Source of the DNA: Costus lasius
Taxonomy: Eukaryota; Streptophyta; Magnoliopsida; Zingiberales; Costaceae
DNA: 64,000 nucleotides
NCBI GenBank assembly: GCA_027563935.2
Contig: CM050449.1
Coordinates: forward strand, 43,684,507 to 43,748,506
Direction: 5' to 3'
Part shown: positions 42,558 to 53,212 of the stretch, in pieces
How positions within the stretch are numbered: the stretch's first letter is position 1
How the letters are laid out: every line of letters starts with the position of its first letter
The notes under the pieces: model-generated
What the model saw: only the letters and a program-made list of their open reading frames with translations
Databases searched by the model: none
What the model was told of the DNA's origin: nothing
Position numbers and translations under genes: made by a program

Positions 42558-43196
42558 GTTTTGGCATCTTAAGACATATGAATCATCTTGCCTTTGGTAA
42601 TACCCTTTGACATCATATAACCAAAGTGCTCCTAGGTGGACATGGTGTGTACCTTCTAAGGGTAAGACATAACACCAAACTTCTAGTAGAAGGGTACCTA
42701 ACAAAATAGGAACTAAGCACATATGGTTCACTAAGGTTTTGGTTCCATCATCCCTACTAATGGTGTAAGGGTCTGGGATAGGCTCACTGGTAAGGCCAAA
42801 TCTATCAATGGCACTAGGGGTTATGAAGTTGAAGCCTATGGACTCATCTATGGCTACCTTACACATCTTATCTTTCATTTTGATGTAGGTATGGAAAAAA
42901 TCATTCCTAAGGGTGACACTATAAGTTGGAAGTTTCTCTAGATATTGGTTGTGTAAAGTTTGTCTCATGTCTTCTATGCAGTTGTGACAGGTTTTGAGAT
43001 TGTTCTCCATGGACTTGAGGTTGTCATAAAACTTGAGCATTTGTTCTTGATTGATACTAGTGGCCATGGGATGTTTTGAAAATATTTTGAAAATAGAGCT
43101 CCCTAAGATGATAGAAATGATGTGGGCTAGTATGAAAAGTTAAATCTGAGATAAAACAAACTAGCATGCAAAAGCAATAAACAACTAAACATGAAT
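42556..43196 (-). repeat. Inverted copy of the G2 internal region
   Basis: Reverse complement of the region around 45385-45945. Left junction: short shared TTTGG between LTR and inverted sequence. Right junction: CATGAA meeting TTGTCACACGC of the LTR end. Contains the start of the G2 frame on the minus strand. Confidence 0.9.
42558..43067 (-). pseudogene. G2 protease-like frame, inverted 5' fragment with start codon
   Basis: From the ATG at 43067 it reads MATSINQEQMLKFYDNLKSM, then the same protein as the forward copy through to RCQNP, where it leaves the homology and runs into LTR antisense. It keeps an N-terminus of about 20 residues missing from the forward copy. Visible differences from the forward copy are very few (C for Y in HNCIEDM, H for Y in GTHHVHLG). 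Confidence 0.85.
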
Positions 43197-43236
43197 TGTC
43201 ACACGCTTCCGTCCTACATCAGTTTGGTATCAAAGC
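43197..43236 (+). other. G2 LTR end and PBS fragment at a rearrangement junction
   Basis: TTGTCACACGCTTCC...CTACATCA, GTT, then TGGTATCAAAGC (43225-43236), a PBS with one G-to-A change. It then joins an LTR copy at its base 141 or so, sharing the bases AGCA with it. Confidence 0.82.
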
Positions 43237-45018
43237 ACTCCAAGTGATACTCAACCAGCTTCAAGCTCACTTGCCAAAAAAGAAGATGTTGCAAATCAGC
43301 CAATCACTTCAAATCAAGCCAATCAAGGGCTCTCATCAAGCTAACGTTCATATGAAGATAAGACAACCTCAACGTCACCTTGCGATTTTGGTTAGCCAGC
43401 CGACTGAAGATCTCAGGAAGCGCACGCTGCAAAGAAGGAAATCTTGCAACATTAACATGCGGCCAACAAAGGAAACATCAACGTCTCTTTCGCTCAGCAC
43501 ACATGGAAGCTGCAACGTCTCTCGCCAGCAACATCTCTCGCCAGCATTGTCTCGCCTGCAAGCTTGTGCTATAAATGTCTCACGCAACATTGTAATGAAA
43601 TAGACAAGAGACTTGAAATTGAATCGTATGAAGTAGTTTTCTAGTATCTTCCTCTTCTATCGGACGTGCTCCTCCTTCTCCTTCTAGGGCCGAGCACCCT
43701 CCTCCTCTCTTCCCATCTCCTCCATTCTCTTCTTCCTCACAAGTTCAATCTTCCAGCCGCAACAGTTCTAGATTTTCAGAATTTTCCGAGTTCGCCGCCG
43801 ACGATCCACCGTCCGGATCTCCACGAGACTTCGGCCACCACTCCCCCTCCCCAAGACGAAGCCACAGCCACCGGCATCCATCCATCTGACTCTCCAATCA
43901 CCAGAATCGAAATTCCGGCCAAGATCCCCTGTTCTCGCCAGCCTTCCGCCTCGGTTCTGCTTTTCATCGTCACCCTCCTCCGGCCGGCCACCACTCGACC
44001 CGAAACTCCGGCCACCTATTTGCCATCACCACATCAACTCCCAACTGTAACAGGTTCGGCGTCCGTGCATCACCGGCCGTCCAGCGAGGAGCCCTGCAAC
44101 TCGCGCACCAACCCCTGTTTCCGCCCTAGATCCGCCATTTAGCATCGTTCTCCTCCGACCAACCTCCATTCACCTCCAAACTTCTACCACGCCGTCACCA
44201 CATTCACAAGGACTCCCAGTTGTAGCAGCTTCGACGTCCGTCCATCACCGGCCGACCGGCAACGAATCCTGCTCCAGACGCGCGACCTCCCCTGTTCCAG
44301 TTCTATTGTAGTTTCCTGTTTCAGTTCTCCTGCATCGCTAATCTGATTAAGCTATTTCTTGCAGGGATATTAAGAATCTGGCGCAACAACAATCTTGACT
44401 CTCAGCACGGATATGAAGTACAAATGTTGTTCTATCATTTGGACCAGTTGGTGAAGATTCAGATTGAGCATAGCAGCCTACATGACACTGCAACTTTTGA
44501 TAAATGATTAAATCGTGCATTTGTTTTCTCAACTAATCTGATTCGTATGTTTTGTGCAGGTACTTTGAGCAATCGGTGCAACAAAGATCTTAAAATTTGG
44601 TCGGATTATGTTGCACACATCATGTTCTACCACTAGGATTAATTGGATCCATCAAAGAATTAATGGTTCAACTTAGATGGCATTGCAAAAGTTGTAATCT
44701 GTTAAATTTCTGTACTGTGTTATTTGCCAATCTGATTAGCTATTTTGTTATAGATGCCATACATTCCAGATACTTCTTCATGCTCTAATCTTTATACGAT
44801 TGAAAACAACTAGTTTTGGTCTACATCTCGGTTTAGTCGGATTCAATTTTTGATATATGGATTTTTCTCCAAGGCATAGCAACTTTTTCTAATTGATTAT
44901 TTTATTGCCTTGGAATTTTGCCATTTTCTGAACTTTGAAGTTTTTTTTTTCTAAAAATACAAAAATAAATAATTGATTTCAAATTAGTAGAGTTGTCACA
45001 CGCTTCCGTCCTACATCA
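43233..45018 (+). repeat. G2 internal LTR copy lacking the first 141 bp or so
   Basis: Begins CACTCCAAGTGATAC (41193 in copy 1) and ends CCTACATCA before the functional-looking PBS. It acts as the 5' LTR of the internal region. TATA box TATAAAT at 43570-43576. The C-rich middle, with frames at 43666-44142, matches the other copies. Confidence 0.88.
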
Positions 45019-45021
45019 GTT

Positions 45022-45033
45022 TGGTATCAGAGC
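45022..45033 (+). other. G2 primer-binding site
   Basis: TGGTATCAGAGC, three bases after the LTR; unchanged Met-type PBS. Confidence 0.93.
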
Positions 45034-45088
45034 AGGTTTGTGGGCAACTCTTGTCTGCCCACACGATCCTTTGCTTTGCTCTTTGCAT

Positions 45089-45145
<57 letters not shown>

Positions 45146-45487
45146 GCTTTCATGTTTCTTGTATTTAGTTTGCATGTTAGCTAAGTAATTTGCTTTTTAT
45201 TTCCTTAAAAAAAATCATTCTTAGTTTTTGCTTTGTGATTCATGATTAGTTGTTTGAATATTATTTGCTAGTTACAGTTTGTATGCATTAAAAAAAAATT
45301 TCTCTCACGTTTAGTTGCTTTTGCATGTTTGTTAATATTTGCTGAAAAAAAAAAATCTTACTATGTGCTTTCATGTTTAGTTGTTTATTGCTTTTGCATG
45401 CTAGTTTGTTTTATCTCAGATTTAACTTTTCATACTAGCCCACATCATTTCTATCATCTTAGGGAGCTCTCTGACAACCTCAAGTCC
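45034..45487 (+). other. G2 leader with (TA)n microsatellite
   Basis: A/T-rich, with a 51-bp pure TA run at 45092-45142 and several A runs. Its last part (from about 45385) is the sequence that is inverted at 43067-43196. About 73 bp holding the original start codon are deleted at GAGCTCTC/TGACAACC near 45467. Confidence 0.8.
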
Positions 45488-46843
45488 ATGGAGAACAATC
45501 TCAAAACCTGTCACAACTACATAGAAGACATGAGACAAACTTTACACAACCAATATCTAGAGAAACTTCCAACTTATAGTGTCACCCTTAGGAATGATTT
45601 TTTCCATACCTACATCAAAATGAAAGATAAGATGTGTAAGGTAGCCATAGATGAGTCCATAGGCTTCAACTTCATAACCCCTAGTGCCATTGATAGATTT
45701 GGCCTTACCAGTGAGCCTATCCCAGACCCTTACACCATTAGTAGGGATGATGGAACCAAAACCTTAGTGAACCATATGTGCTTAGTTCCTATTTTGTTAG
45801 GTACCCTTCTACTAGAAGTTTGGTGTTATGTCTTACCCTTAGAAGGTACATACCATGTCCACCTAGGAGCACTTTGGTTATATGATGTCAAAGGGTATTA
45901 CCAAAGGCAAGATGATTCATATGTCTTAAGATGCCAAAACCCAAAGATTAAGATCAAGAGGTCCAAACCTAAAACCTCTAAGGTACCTACTCCCTCAAAC
46001 TTTCAAGAGAATATACCAACCTTAGAGTCTACCATGGGAACAAAAACAAGCTCAGGTAACACATGTGAAACTCAACAGGCAAACCATGAGGTAGAACCCA
46101 TACCTCAACCTTCAATTTTAGGGCCCATACCCACAGGTCCTCAACCTGAGTCTAGCAATCCAGCTAAAGAAAACATAGTTGACTTGTCTGAGAGTCAAAC
46201 TACACCTGAGTTGCCCATAGAGACCACAGTAGGCTTGTCTCAACCTAAGTGTCAAATAGGGCCATTACCTTCAATTTTAGGGCCCATACCCATAGGTTCT
46301 CAACTTGAGCTTAGCACTACTACTAGAGAGCCTAAAGTTGAACCCAAACCATTAGGTCTTCTTCAACCATATTTTGAACTTAAACTCAAGCCTTTTCAAC
46401 TTGACGTAGATCCTAATCCTGAACCTTTAGGGCAACACCTAGGCTTAGAAAATTTTTTCCAGGACCCTATGATCCTTGAATCTTGTCTTTTATGTCCTTC
46501 TACCCACACCCTTAAGCCACCATTAGTATTTACAAAACATAATGAACTCAAACATGCTTTGCACTGTGCTTTTATTGAAATTGAGTATATTGATTTCATC
46601 ATTCCTTGTTCTTTTCTAAGTCCCATGATTTTCTATGACAAACTTACTAATGAGTATGGCCGAGAAAGGGAATTTTCTACAGGTGTCCCTGACTTGCAGC
46701 TTGGACTATGGATATTGACTATTGAACTCCTCCACTTATGCAAGGACAATTCTTCGGGGAAGAATTTTTTTCACCTGGGAAGAACTGATGGAGGCAGGGA
46801 TCACAGGCCAAGAGGCTACAAGTGGAGTCTACGAGTACCCTAG
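45488..46843 (+). CDS. G2 protease-like protein with proline-rich linker and LTR-encoded tail
   Basis: The frame is open from 45329, but homology to the inverted copy begins near 45470. The first usable ATG in the homologous part is 45488 (MENNLKTCHNYIEDM), because the original start is deleted. An N-terminal helix-like stretch of about 50 residues precedes a retropepsin-like domain colinear with that of G1: CKVAIDESIGFNFITPSAID (Asp codon 45650-45652), LVPILLGTLLLEVWCYVLP, LGALWLYD. The chromovirus signature DGGS is DESI here, so peptidase activity is doubtful. A linker with repeated SILGPIP and PEPLG words follows, then FYDKLTNEYGREREF (compare the GRER of G1), and the tail DGGRDHRPRGYKWSLRVP inside the 3' LTR. 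There is no chromodomain, gag, RT or integrase. About 450 codons remain without a stop. Confidence 0.8.
   Translation: MENNLKTCHNYIEDMRQTLHNQYLEKLPTYSVTLRNDFFHTYIKMKDKMCKVAIDESIGFNFITPSAIDRFGLTSEPIPDPYTISRDDGTKTLVNHMCLVPILLGTLLLEVWCYVLPLEGTYHVHLGALWLYDVKGYYQRQDDSYVLRCQNPKIKIKRSKPKTSKVPTPSNFQENIPTLESTMGTKTSSGNTCETQQANHEVEPIPQPSILGPIPTGPQPESSNPAKENIVDLSESQTTPELPIETTVGLSQPKCQIGPLPSILGPIPIGSQLELSTTTREPKVEPKPLGLLQPYFELKLKPFQLDVDPNPEPLGQHLGLENFFQDPMILESCLLCPSTHTLKPPLVFTKHNELKHALHCAFIEIEYIDFIIPCSFLSPMIFYDKLTNEYGREREFSTGVPDLQLGLWILTIELLHLCKDNSSGKNFFHLGRTDGGRDHRPRGYKWSLRVP
46777..46785 (+). other. G2 polypurine tract, inside the coding frame
   Basis: GGGAAGAAC directly before TGATGG of the 3' LTR, in the same place as CGGGGAGAAT in G1. 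Confidence 0.82.
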
Positions 46844-49116
46844 TCAAAGGCCTGGTGGGTCACGAATAAGCTAGCAAGCTCAATGACTAAAGCTAGCACA
46901 ATAATTGGAAAAGAATTACCTCAAGCACTCCAAGTGATACTCAACCAGCTTCATGCTCACTTGCCAAAAGAGAAGATGTTGCAAATCAGCCAATCACTTC
47001 AAATCAAGCCAATCAAGGGCTCTCATCAAGCTAACGTTCATATGAAGATAAGGCAACCTCAACGTCACCTTGCGATTTTGGTTAGCCAGCCGACTGAAGA
47101 TCTCAGGAAGCGCACGCTGCAAAGAAGGAAATCTTGCAACGTTCACATGCGGCCAACAAAGGAAACATCAACGTCTCTTTCGCTCAGCACACATGGAAGC
47201 TGCAACGTCTCTCGCCAGCAACATCTCTCGCAAGCATTGTCTTGCCTGCAAGCTTGTGCTATAAATGTCTCACGCAACATTGTAATGAAATAGACAAGAA
47301 TCTTGAAATTGAATCGTATGAAGTAGTTTTCTAGTATCTTCCTCTTCTATCGGATGTGCTCCTCCTTCTCCTTCTAGGGCCGAGCCTCTTCCTCCGCTCT
47401 TCCCCTCTCCTCCATTCTCTTCTTCCTCACAAGTTCAATCTTCCAGCCGCAACAGTTCCAGATTTTCAGAATTTTCTGAGTTCGCCGCCGACGATCCACT
47501 GGCCGCATCTCCACAAGACTTCAGCCACCACTCCCCTCCCCAAAACGAAGCCACAGCCACCGTCATCCATCCATCCGACACTCCGATCACCGGAATCAAA
47601 ATTCCGGCCAAGATACCCTATTCTCGCCAGCCTTCCGCCTCGGTTATGCTTTTCATCGTCACCCTCCTTTGACTGGTCACCACTCGACCCGAAACTCCGG
47701 CCACCTGTTTGCCATCACCACATCAACTCCCAACTGTAACAGGTTCGGCGTCCGTGCATCACCGGCCGTCCGGCGAGGAGCCCTGCAACTCGCGCACCAA
47801 CCCCTTTTTCCGCCCTAGATCCGCCATTCAGCGTCGTTCTCCTCCGACCAACCTCCATTCGCCTCCAAACTTCTGCCACGCCATCACCACATTCACAAGG
47901 ACTCCCAGTTGTAGCAGCTTCGACGTCTGTCCATCACCGGCCAACCGGCAACGAATCCTGCTCCAGACGCGCGACCTCCCCTGTTCCAGTTTAGTTGTAG
48001 TTTCCTGTTTCAATTCTCCTACATCGCTAATCTGATTAAGCTATTTCTTGCAGGGATATTAAGAATCTAGCACAACAACAATCTTGACTCCCAGCACGGA
48101 TATGAAGTACAAATGTTGTTCTATCATTTGGACTAGTTGGTGAAGATTCAGATTGAGCATAGCAGCCTACATGACACTGCAACTTTTGATAAATGATTAA
48201 ATCGTGCATTTGTTTTCTCAACTAATCTGATTAGTATGTTTTGTGCTGGTACTTTGAGCAATCGGTGCAACAAAGATCTTAAAATTTGGTCGGATTATGT
48301 TGCACACATCATGTTCTACCGCTAGGATTAATTGGATCCATCAAAGAATTAATGGTTCAACTTAGATGGCATTGCAAAAGTTGTAAACTGTTAAATTTCT
48401 GTACTGTGTTATATGCCGATCTGATTAGCTATTTTGTTATAGATGCCATACATTCCAGATACTTCTTCATGCTCTAATCTTTATACGATTGAAAACAACT
48501 AGTTTTGGTCTACATCTCGGTTTAGTCGGATTCAATTTTTGATATATGGATTTTTCTCCAAGGCATAGCAACTTTTCCTAATTGATTATTTTATTGCCCT
48601 GGAATTCTGCCATTTTCTGAATTTTGGAGTTTTTTTTTTCTAAAAATACAAAAATAAATAATTGATTTCAAATTAGTAGAATTGTCGCCCTGTTTTCAGT
48701 CAGATTATGTTGCACACATCATGTTCTACCGCTAGGATTAATTGGATCCATCAAAGAATTAATGGTTCAACTTAGATGGCATTGCAAAAGTTGTAATCTG
48801 TTAAATTTCTGTACTGTGTTATTTTCCGATCTGATTAGCTATTTCGTTATAGATGCCATACATTCCAGATACTTCTTCATGCTCTAATCTTTATACGATT
48901 GAAAACAACTAGTTTTGGTCTACATCTCGGTTTAGTCGGATTCAATTTTTGATATATGGATTTTTCTCCAAGGCATAGCAACTTTTCCTAATTGATTATT
49001 TTATTGCCCTAGAATTCTGCCATTTTCTGAACTTTGAAGTTTTTTTTTTCTAAAAATACAAAATAAATAATTGATTTCAAATTAGTAGAATTGTCACATG
49101 CTTCCATCCTACATCA
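46786..49116 (+). repeat. G2 3' LTR with an internal 410-bp duplication
   Basis: TGATGGAGGCAGGG to CCTACATCA, 2331 bp. Its first 58 bases are coding. TATA box at 47260-47266. The U5-side segment is duplicated (48291-48684 and 48701-49094); the internal LTR copy has it once. Confidence 0.92.
48291..49094 (+). repeat. Tandem duplication in the G2 3' LTR
   Basis: CGGATTATGTTGCACACATC at 48291 recurs as CAGATTATGTTGCACACATC at 48701; the two units stay colinear, with few differences, through TAATTGATTTCAAATTAG. The joint has ATTGTCGCCCTGTTTTCAG. Confidence 0.93.
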
Positions 49117-49121
49117 CCCAT

Positions 49122-50391
49122 GAATAGGTGCACCTCTTCACTTGTGAAGAGGCACACCTCTTCAAGAGGTAAAGCCCATTTCGCCCACTCCAAGTGCCAT
49201 GCGCCCAAGTACATTCACCCACTCCAAGTGAGAAGCTCGAAGCTTCTCACCTTAAGAAGATGTCCAACTTGGATTTGTCCACCTCAAGGAAATGCACCAA
49301 GCTCACTCCAAGTAGCTTGCGCCATTCCATTTGGCCCATTGGCCCAAATGGCTTATTGAGCCCATTTGGCCTATTAGCCTAACTTGGTCTATTGGGCCCA
49401 TTTGGCCTACTAGGCCCAAAAACAAGTTAGCTCCAAATGATTCCTTTCATCTCATCTAGCATAGTGGTGCTGATGGATTCTCCCAAATAGATCTGAGTTA
49501 TCCAATAACTCAATCAATAGGCTACCCGATCAATACGAGAATCCGAGTTTCAAGTTGTGCGACCCTATAGGTTCCTCAGACGTTGGCAGTGATGAACCGA
49601 GTCATCACAAGCAGTGATTGGCACCTAGCAGTGCATCGCTGCTACCCAAGTCATCGGAATGGATATCAACATCGACATCCCCATCATCGCAACAAGGTAC
49701 CGATGCATTACAGTCTCTTTGCCGAACTGATATCCGATTGGACAAAGTGTGTCACCACTTTGTTTTCACCCAATCTCATGGTCATGACTAAATCAGGCTT
49801 TCACCTGGGTATGGCCATACACTTCCAGTCATGCAACCATAGGGGGGCCCCATGGATATCAAGCTTCCCGCAGGAAGGGGCAAATCCTATGTCTTTCCAT
49901 TGATCTTCTCATATGGGTCGTGACATACCTAATGACAACTGTTATGACCTCCCTGCTACGGCGAGGCATTAGGTTGTATCAAAGTATGCCCCTAACCATA
50001 TAGAAGAGTCAATGACCTCAAGTCAAGGGATCAATGCATCTCCTGTCACATGTGAGCTTAACTCATGACACCAAGTTAAAGCCTCACAGTGGGTTGGTCC
50101 AGTATATCCACCACTGATATACTCATATGCCTGTGTTAGCACCCCGTGCGTAACCAGCCCATATACCAGTCTCACATGTACCAGAGCTATCCCTTATCCA
50201 CTCAGGTACTTGACTGGGGACACACCGTTTGAACACAGATATAATCTGTCTCCAGGGACATTATTATCCATGTACATAATCATAGATGTAAACATAGCAT
50301 AATAACAACAATGCCAGAATGATATATTAAATATCAATGTCAAGTAGTACAAGATGGACCAACAATGGGTCCAAGGGCATATACACCAACA
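49122..50391 (-). repeat. B2 3' LTR, promoter-proximal and U3 part
   Basis: Resumes after the second CCCAT and ends CATATACACCAACA, the family B terminus, beside the polypurine tract. The frames at 49120-49359 and 49583-49903 are LTR sequence. Confidence 0.9.
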
Positions 50392-50406
50392 ATCTCCCAC
50401 TTGCAC
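50392..50406 (-). other. B2 polypurine tract
   Basis: ATCTCCCACTTGCAC on the plus strand, identical to B1 and B3. Confidence 0.88.
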
Positions 50407-53212
50407 TTAGACTTAGTTGTTGAGAAATCTCAACCCTATGTCCCGCACATGACCATCACGCTTCTACTGCGCCAAAGCCTTGGTCAGTGGGTCTACCAGA
50501 TTATTGTCTGTGTCAACTCTGCTTATCCTAACATCACCTCTATCAATGATCTCCCAGATCAGGTGAAATCTACTGAGAATGTGTTTGGATTTTTGATGAG
50601 ACCGTGGTTCCTTTGCCTGTGCCATCGCTTTATTGTTGTTACAATAGAGCTCAATCAGATCCACAGCAGTTGGAACCACCTGAAGTTCAGAAATGAACTT
50701 CTAAATCCAAACGACTTCTTTGGCTGCCTCAGAAGCAACGACATACTCAGCCTCGGTCGTAGAATCAGTTACAATGGATTACTTAGAGCTCTCTCAGCTC
50801 ATAGCACCTCCACTCAATCTGAACACATAGCCTGTCTGCGATCTGAAGTCATCAGGGTCAGACTGGAACGATGCCACAGTGTAGCCCTGAACACTGAGCT
50901 CTTCCTGTCCCCCATAGACCAAGAACCATTCTTTAGTTCTTTTCAGAAACATAGAATGTTCTTTACAGCCACCCAGTGCTACAGACCTAGATTGGATTGG
51001 TATCGGCTGGTTATGCTCACAGCATAAGCCACGTCTGGTCTAGTACACAACATCATGTACATGATCGAACCTACTGCCGAAGTATAGGGCACTCGACTCA
51101 TGTCGTCCTTCTCAGCCTGTGTGACGGGACACTGGCTCTTGGAGAGAATAAGGCCATGTCTCACTGGAAGGTATCCTTTCTTAGATTGCTCTAAGCTGAA
51201 CCTCTCCAGGACCTTATCAATGTAAGTACTCTGAGTAAGGGCCAGGAGCTTCCTGGATCTATCCCGGTAGATCCTCACGCCTAGGATATAGGTGGCCTCC
51301 CCTAAGTCTTTCATCTTGAAACACTTCCCCAACCATGTCTTCACAGCTTGAAGACTAGGGATATCATTTCCGATGAGTAGTATGTCGTCGACATACAGGA
51401 GCAGAAATGTCACCAAGCTCCCACTGAATTTTCTATATACACAGGTGTCATCTTCGCTCTTAACAAAGTCGTAATCTCTTACTGCCTCATCAAATCAAAG
51501 ATTCTAACTTTGAGAAGCTTGTTTTAATCCATAAATGGATCTTTTTAGCATGCAGACCCTATTGGCCTCTACAGGATGGATGAAACCATCAGGTTATGTC
51601 ATAAACACATCCTCTGTCAGCTTCCCGTTAAGGAACGCTGTCTTTACATCCATCTGTCATTTCTCATAATCGTGATATGCAGCTATAGCAAGCAGGATTC
51701 AAATGGATTTGAACATGGCAACTAGCGAGAAGGTTTCATCATAGTCCACCCCGTGAACTTGTCTGAATCCTTTAGCCACAAGTCTACCCTTATAGGTAAC
51801 TATGTTGCCATCCATGTCAGTCTTCCTCTTGAAGACCCATTTACACCCTATAGGTTTTACCCCATCAGGTAGCTCAACCAAATTCCAGACTTGGTTAGCC
51901 GACATGGAATCCATCTCGGATCTTAAGGCCTCAAGCCATTTCTCAGAGTCCGGTCCAGCGACCGCCTCATCATAGGTCCTAGGTTCATCCTCAATGATGA
52001 AGATCCCGCCGTGTTGGGTCGGCAGTGACCCGTACCTCTCAGGTGCACAACGAATCCTCCCAGACCTACGTAGGGCCTATGTCTGAGCCTCTGGTTGCCC
52101 AGCAACCGGTGCAGGTGGCTCAGGTTCCACCTCAGTGTCTTGTGGTTGCACTTGGACCTCGTCCAAGTCAAACTTCCTCCCATTGACTTCTTTCATGAGA
52201 AATTCTTTCTCTAGAAAGACAGCACCTCGAGCAACAAAAACTTTGTTCTCGCTGGGAATATAGAAGTAATATCCTTTAGTTTCCTTAGGATATCCCACAA
52301 ACATGCATTTATCAGATCTGGGTTCTAGCTTGCTAGAATCCTAACGTTTGACATAAGCCTCACATCCCCAGACTCTGATAAAAGAGAGATTCGGGTGTCT
52401 CCCACTCCATACCTCGTACGGAATCTTGGAGACACTCTTAGATGGAACATTATTCAGTATGAGAGAAGCTGTCTCAAGTGCATGACCCTAGAATGAGGGT
52501 GGTAGAGTTGCATGACTCATCATAGATCGAACCATGTCCAACAAATTTTGATTTCTCCTCTCAGACACACCATTCTATTGAGGTATTCCAGGAGGAGTGA
52601 GTTAGGATAGAATCCCACACTCTCTAAGATAGTCAAAGAACTCACCGCTCAGGTACTCTCCACCACGATCTGATCGAAGAGTCTTAATAGATCTACCAAG
52701 CTGGTTCTCTACTTCATGTCTGAACTCCTTAAATTTCTCAAAGGATTCAGACTTATGTCTCATCAAATAGACATAACCGTATCTACTGAAGTCATCAGTA
52801 ATGTGATGAAGTAGTTGTACCCTCCTCTGGCTTGTTTACTAAATGGCCCACAGACATCACTATGTATGAGATCCAACAAACCTCCTGCCCTCTCACCAAT
52901 CTTGGTGAAGGGCGCTTTTGTCATCTTTCCTAATAAATAAGGCTCATAAGTATCAAACTCCTCCAAGGAGGTTGAATCTAACAATCCATTTGCATGGAGT
53001 TGTTGAATATGATTCTTGTTTTTATGGGCTAATCGACAATGCCAAAGGTATGTACCAACTAAACCACTCGGTTTGATCCTTTTATGATTTATGTTACATA
53101 TAGAGTTATCCATTGCACAAGGTACCCTTCCCATAAAACACATTTGCAAATGAAAAAGAATAAGAGTCCTCTTTTATTTCAAATTTAATTCCTTTCCTTG
53201 CCAAGCAAGGAA
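50407..53212 (-). pseudogene. B2 pol (integrase, RT, RNase H), broken
   Basis: Read downward from 53212: pre-integrase (AMDNSICNINHKRIKPSG, WHCRLAHKNKNHIQQL), integrase core (LLDLIHSDVCGPFSKQARGG), the later linker (FVGYPKETKGYYFY), RT (GCKWVFKRKTDMDGNIVTY; LLYVDDILLIGNDIPSL near 51390), YTSAVGSIMYMMLCTRPDV, and RNase H (IELYCNNNKAMAQAKE, NNLVDPLTKALAQ). Many stops and small indels; the longest intact pieces are 50979-51416 and 52763-53149. B3 cuts it at 53213. Confidence 0.9.

Larger units (their letters stand above)
41053..49116 (+). mobile_element. G2: rearranged non-autonomous gypsy element, CCCAT target duplication
   Basis: 8064 bp, flanked by CCCAT at 41048-41052 and 49117-49121. Order: 5' LTR piece (41053-42557); inverted internal piece (42556-43196); LTR end plus PBS (43197-43236); LTR lacking its first 141 bp or so (43233-45018); PBS; leader; protease-like frame; polypurine tract; 3' LTR with an internal duplication (46786-49116). 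LTR ends (TGATGG...ACATCA), the Met PBS and the frame's C-terminus relate it to G1. No gag, RT or integrase domain is recognisable. Confidence 0.9.
40495..53212 (-). mobile_element. B2: family B copia element, 3' half, with G2 in its LTR
   Basis: Minus-strand element: pol remnants from 53212 down to 50407, polypurine tract, then a 3' LTR in two parts (50391-49122 and 41052-40495) separated by G2. B3 interrupts it at 53213 in the pre-integrase region, so its gag and 5' LTR lie outside the window. It is inserted in T2; the left flank is ATACC. Confidence 0.9.
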
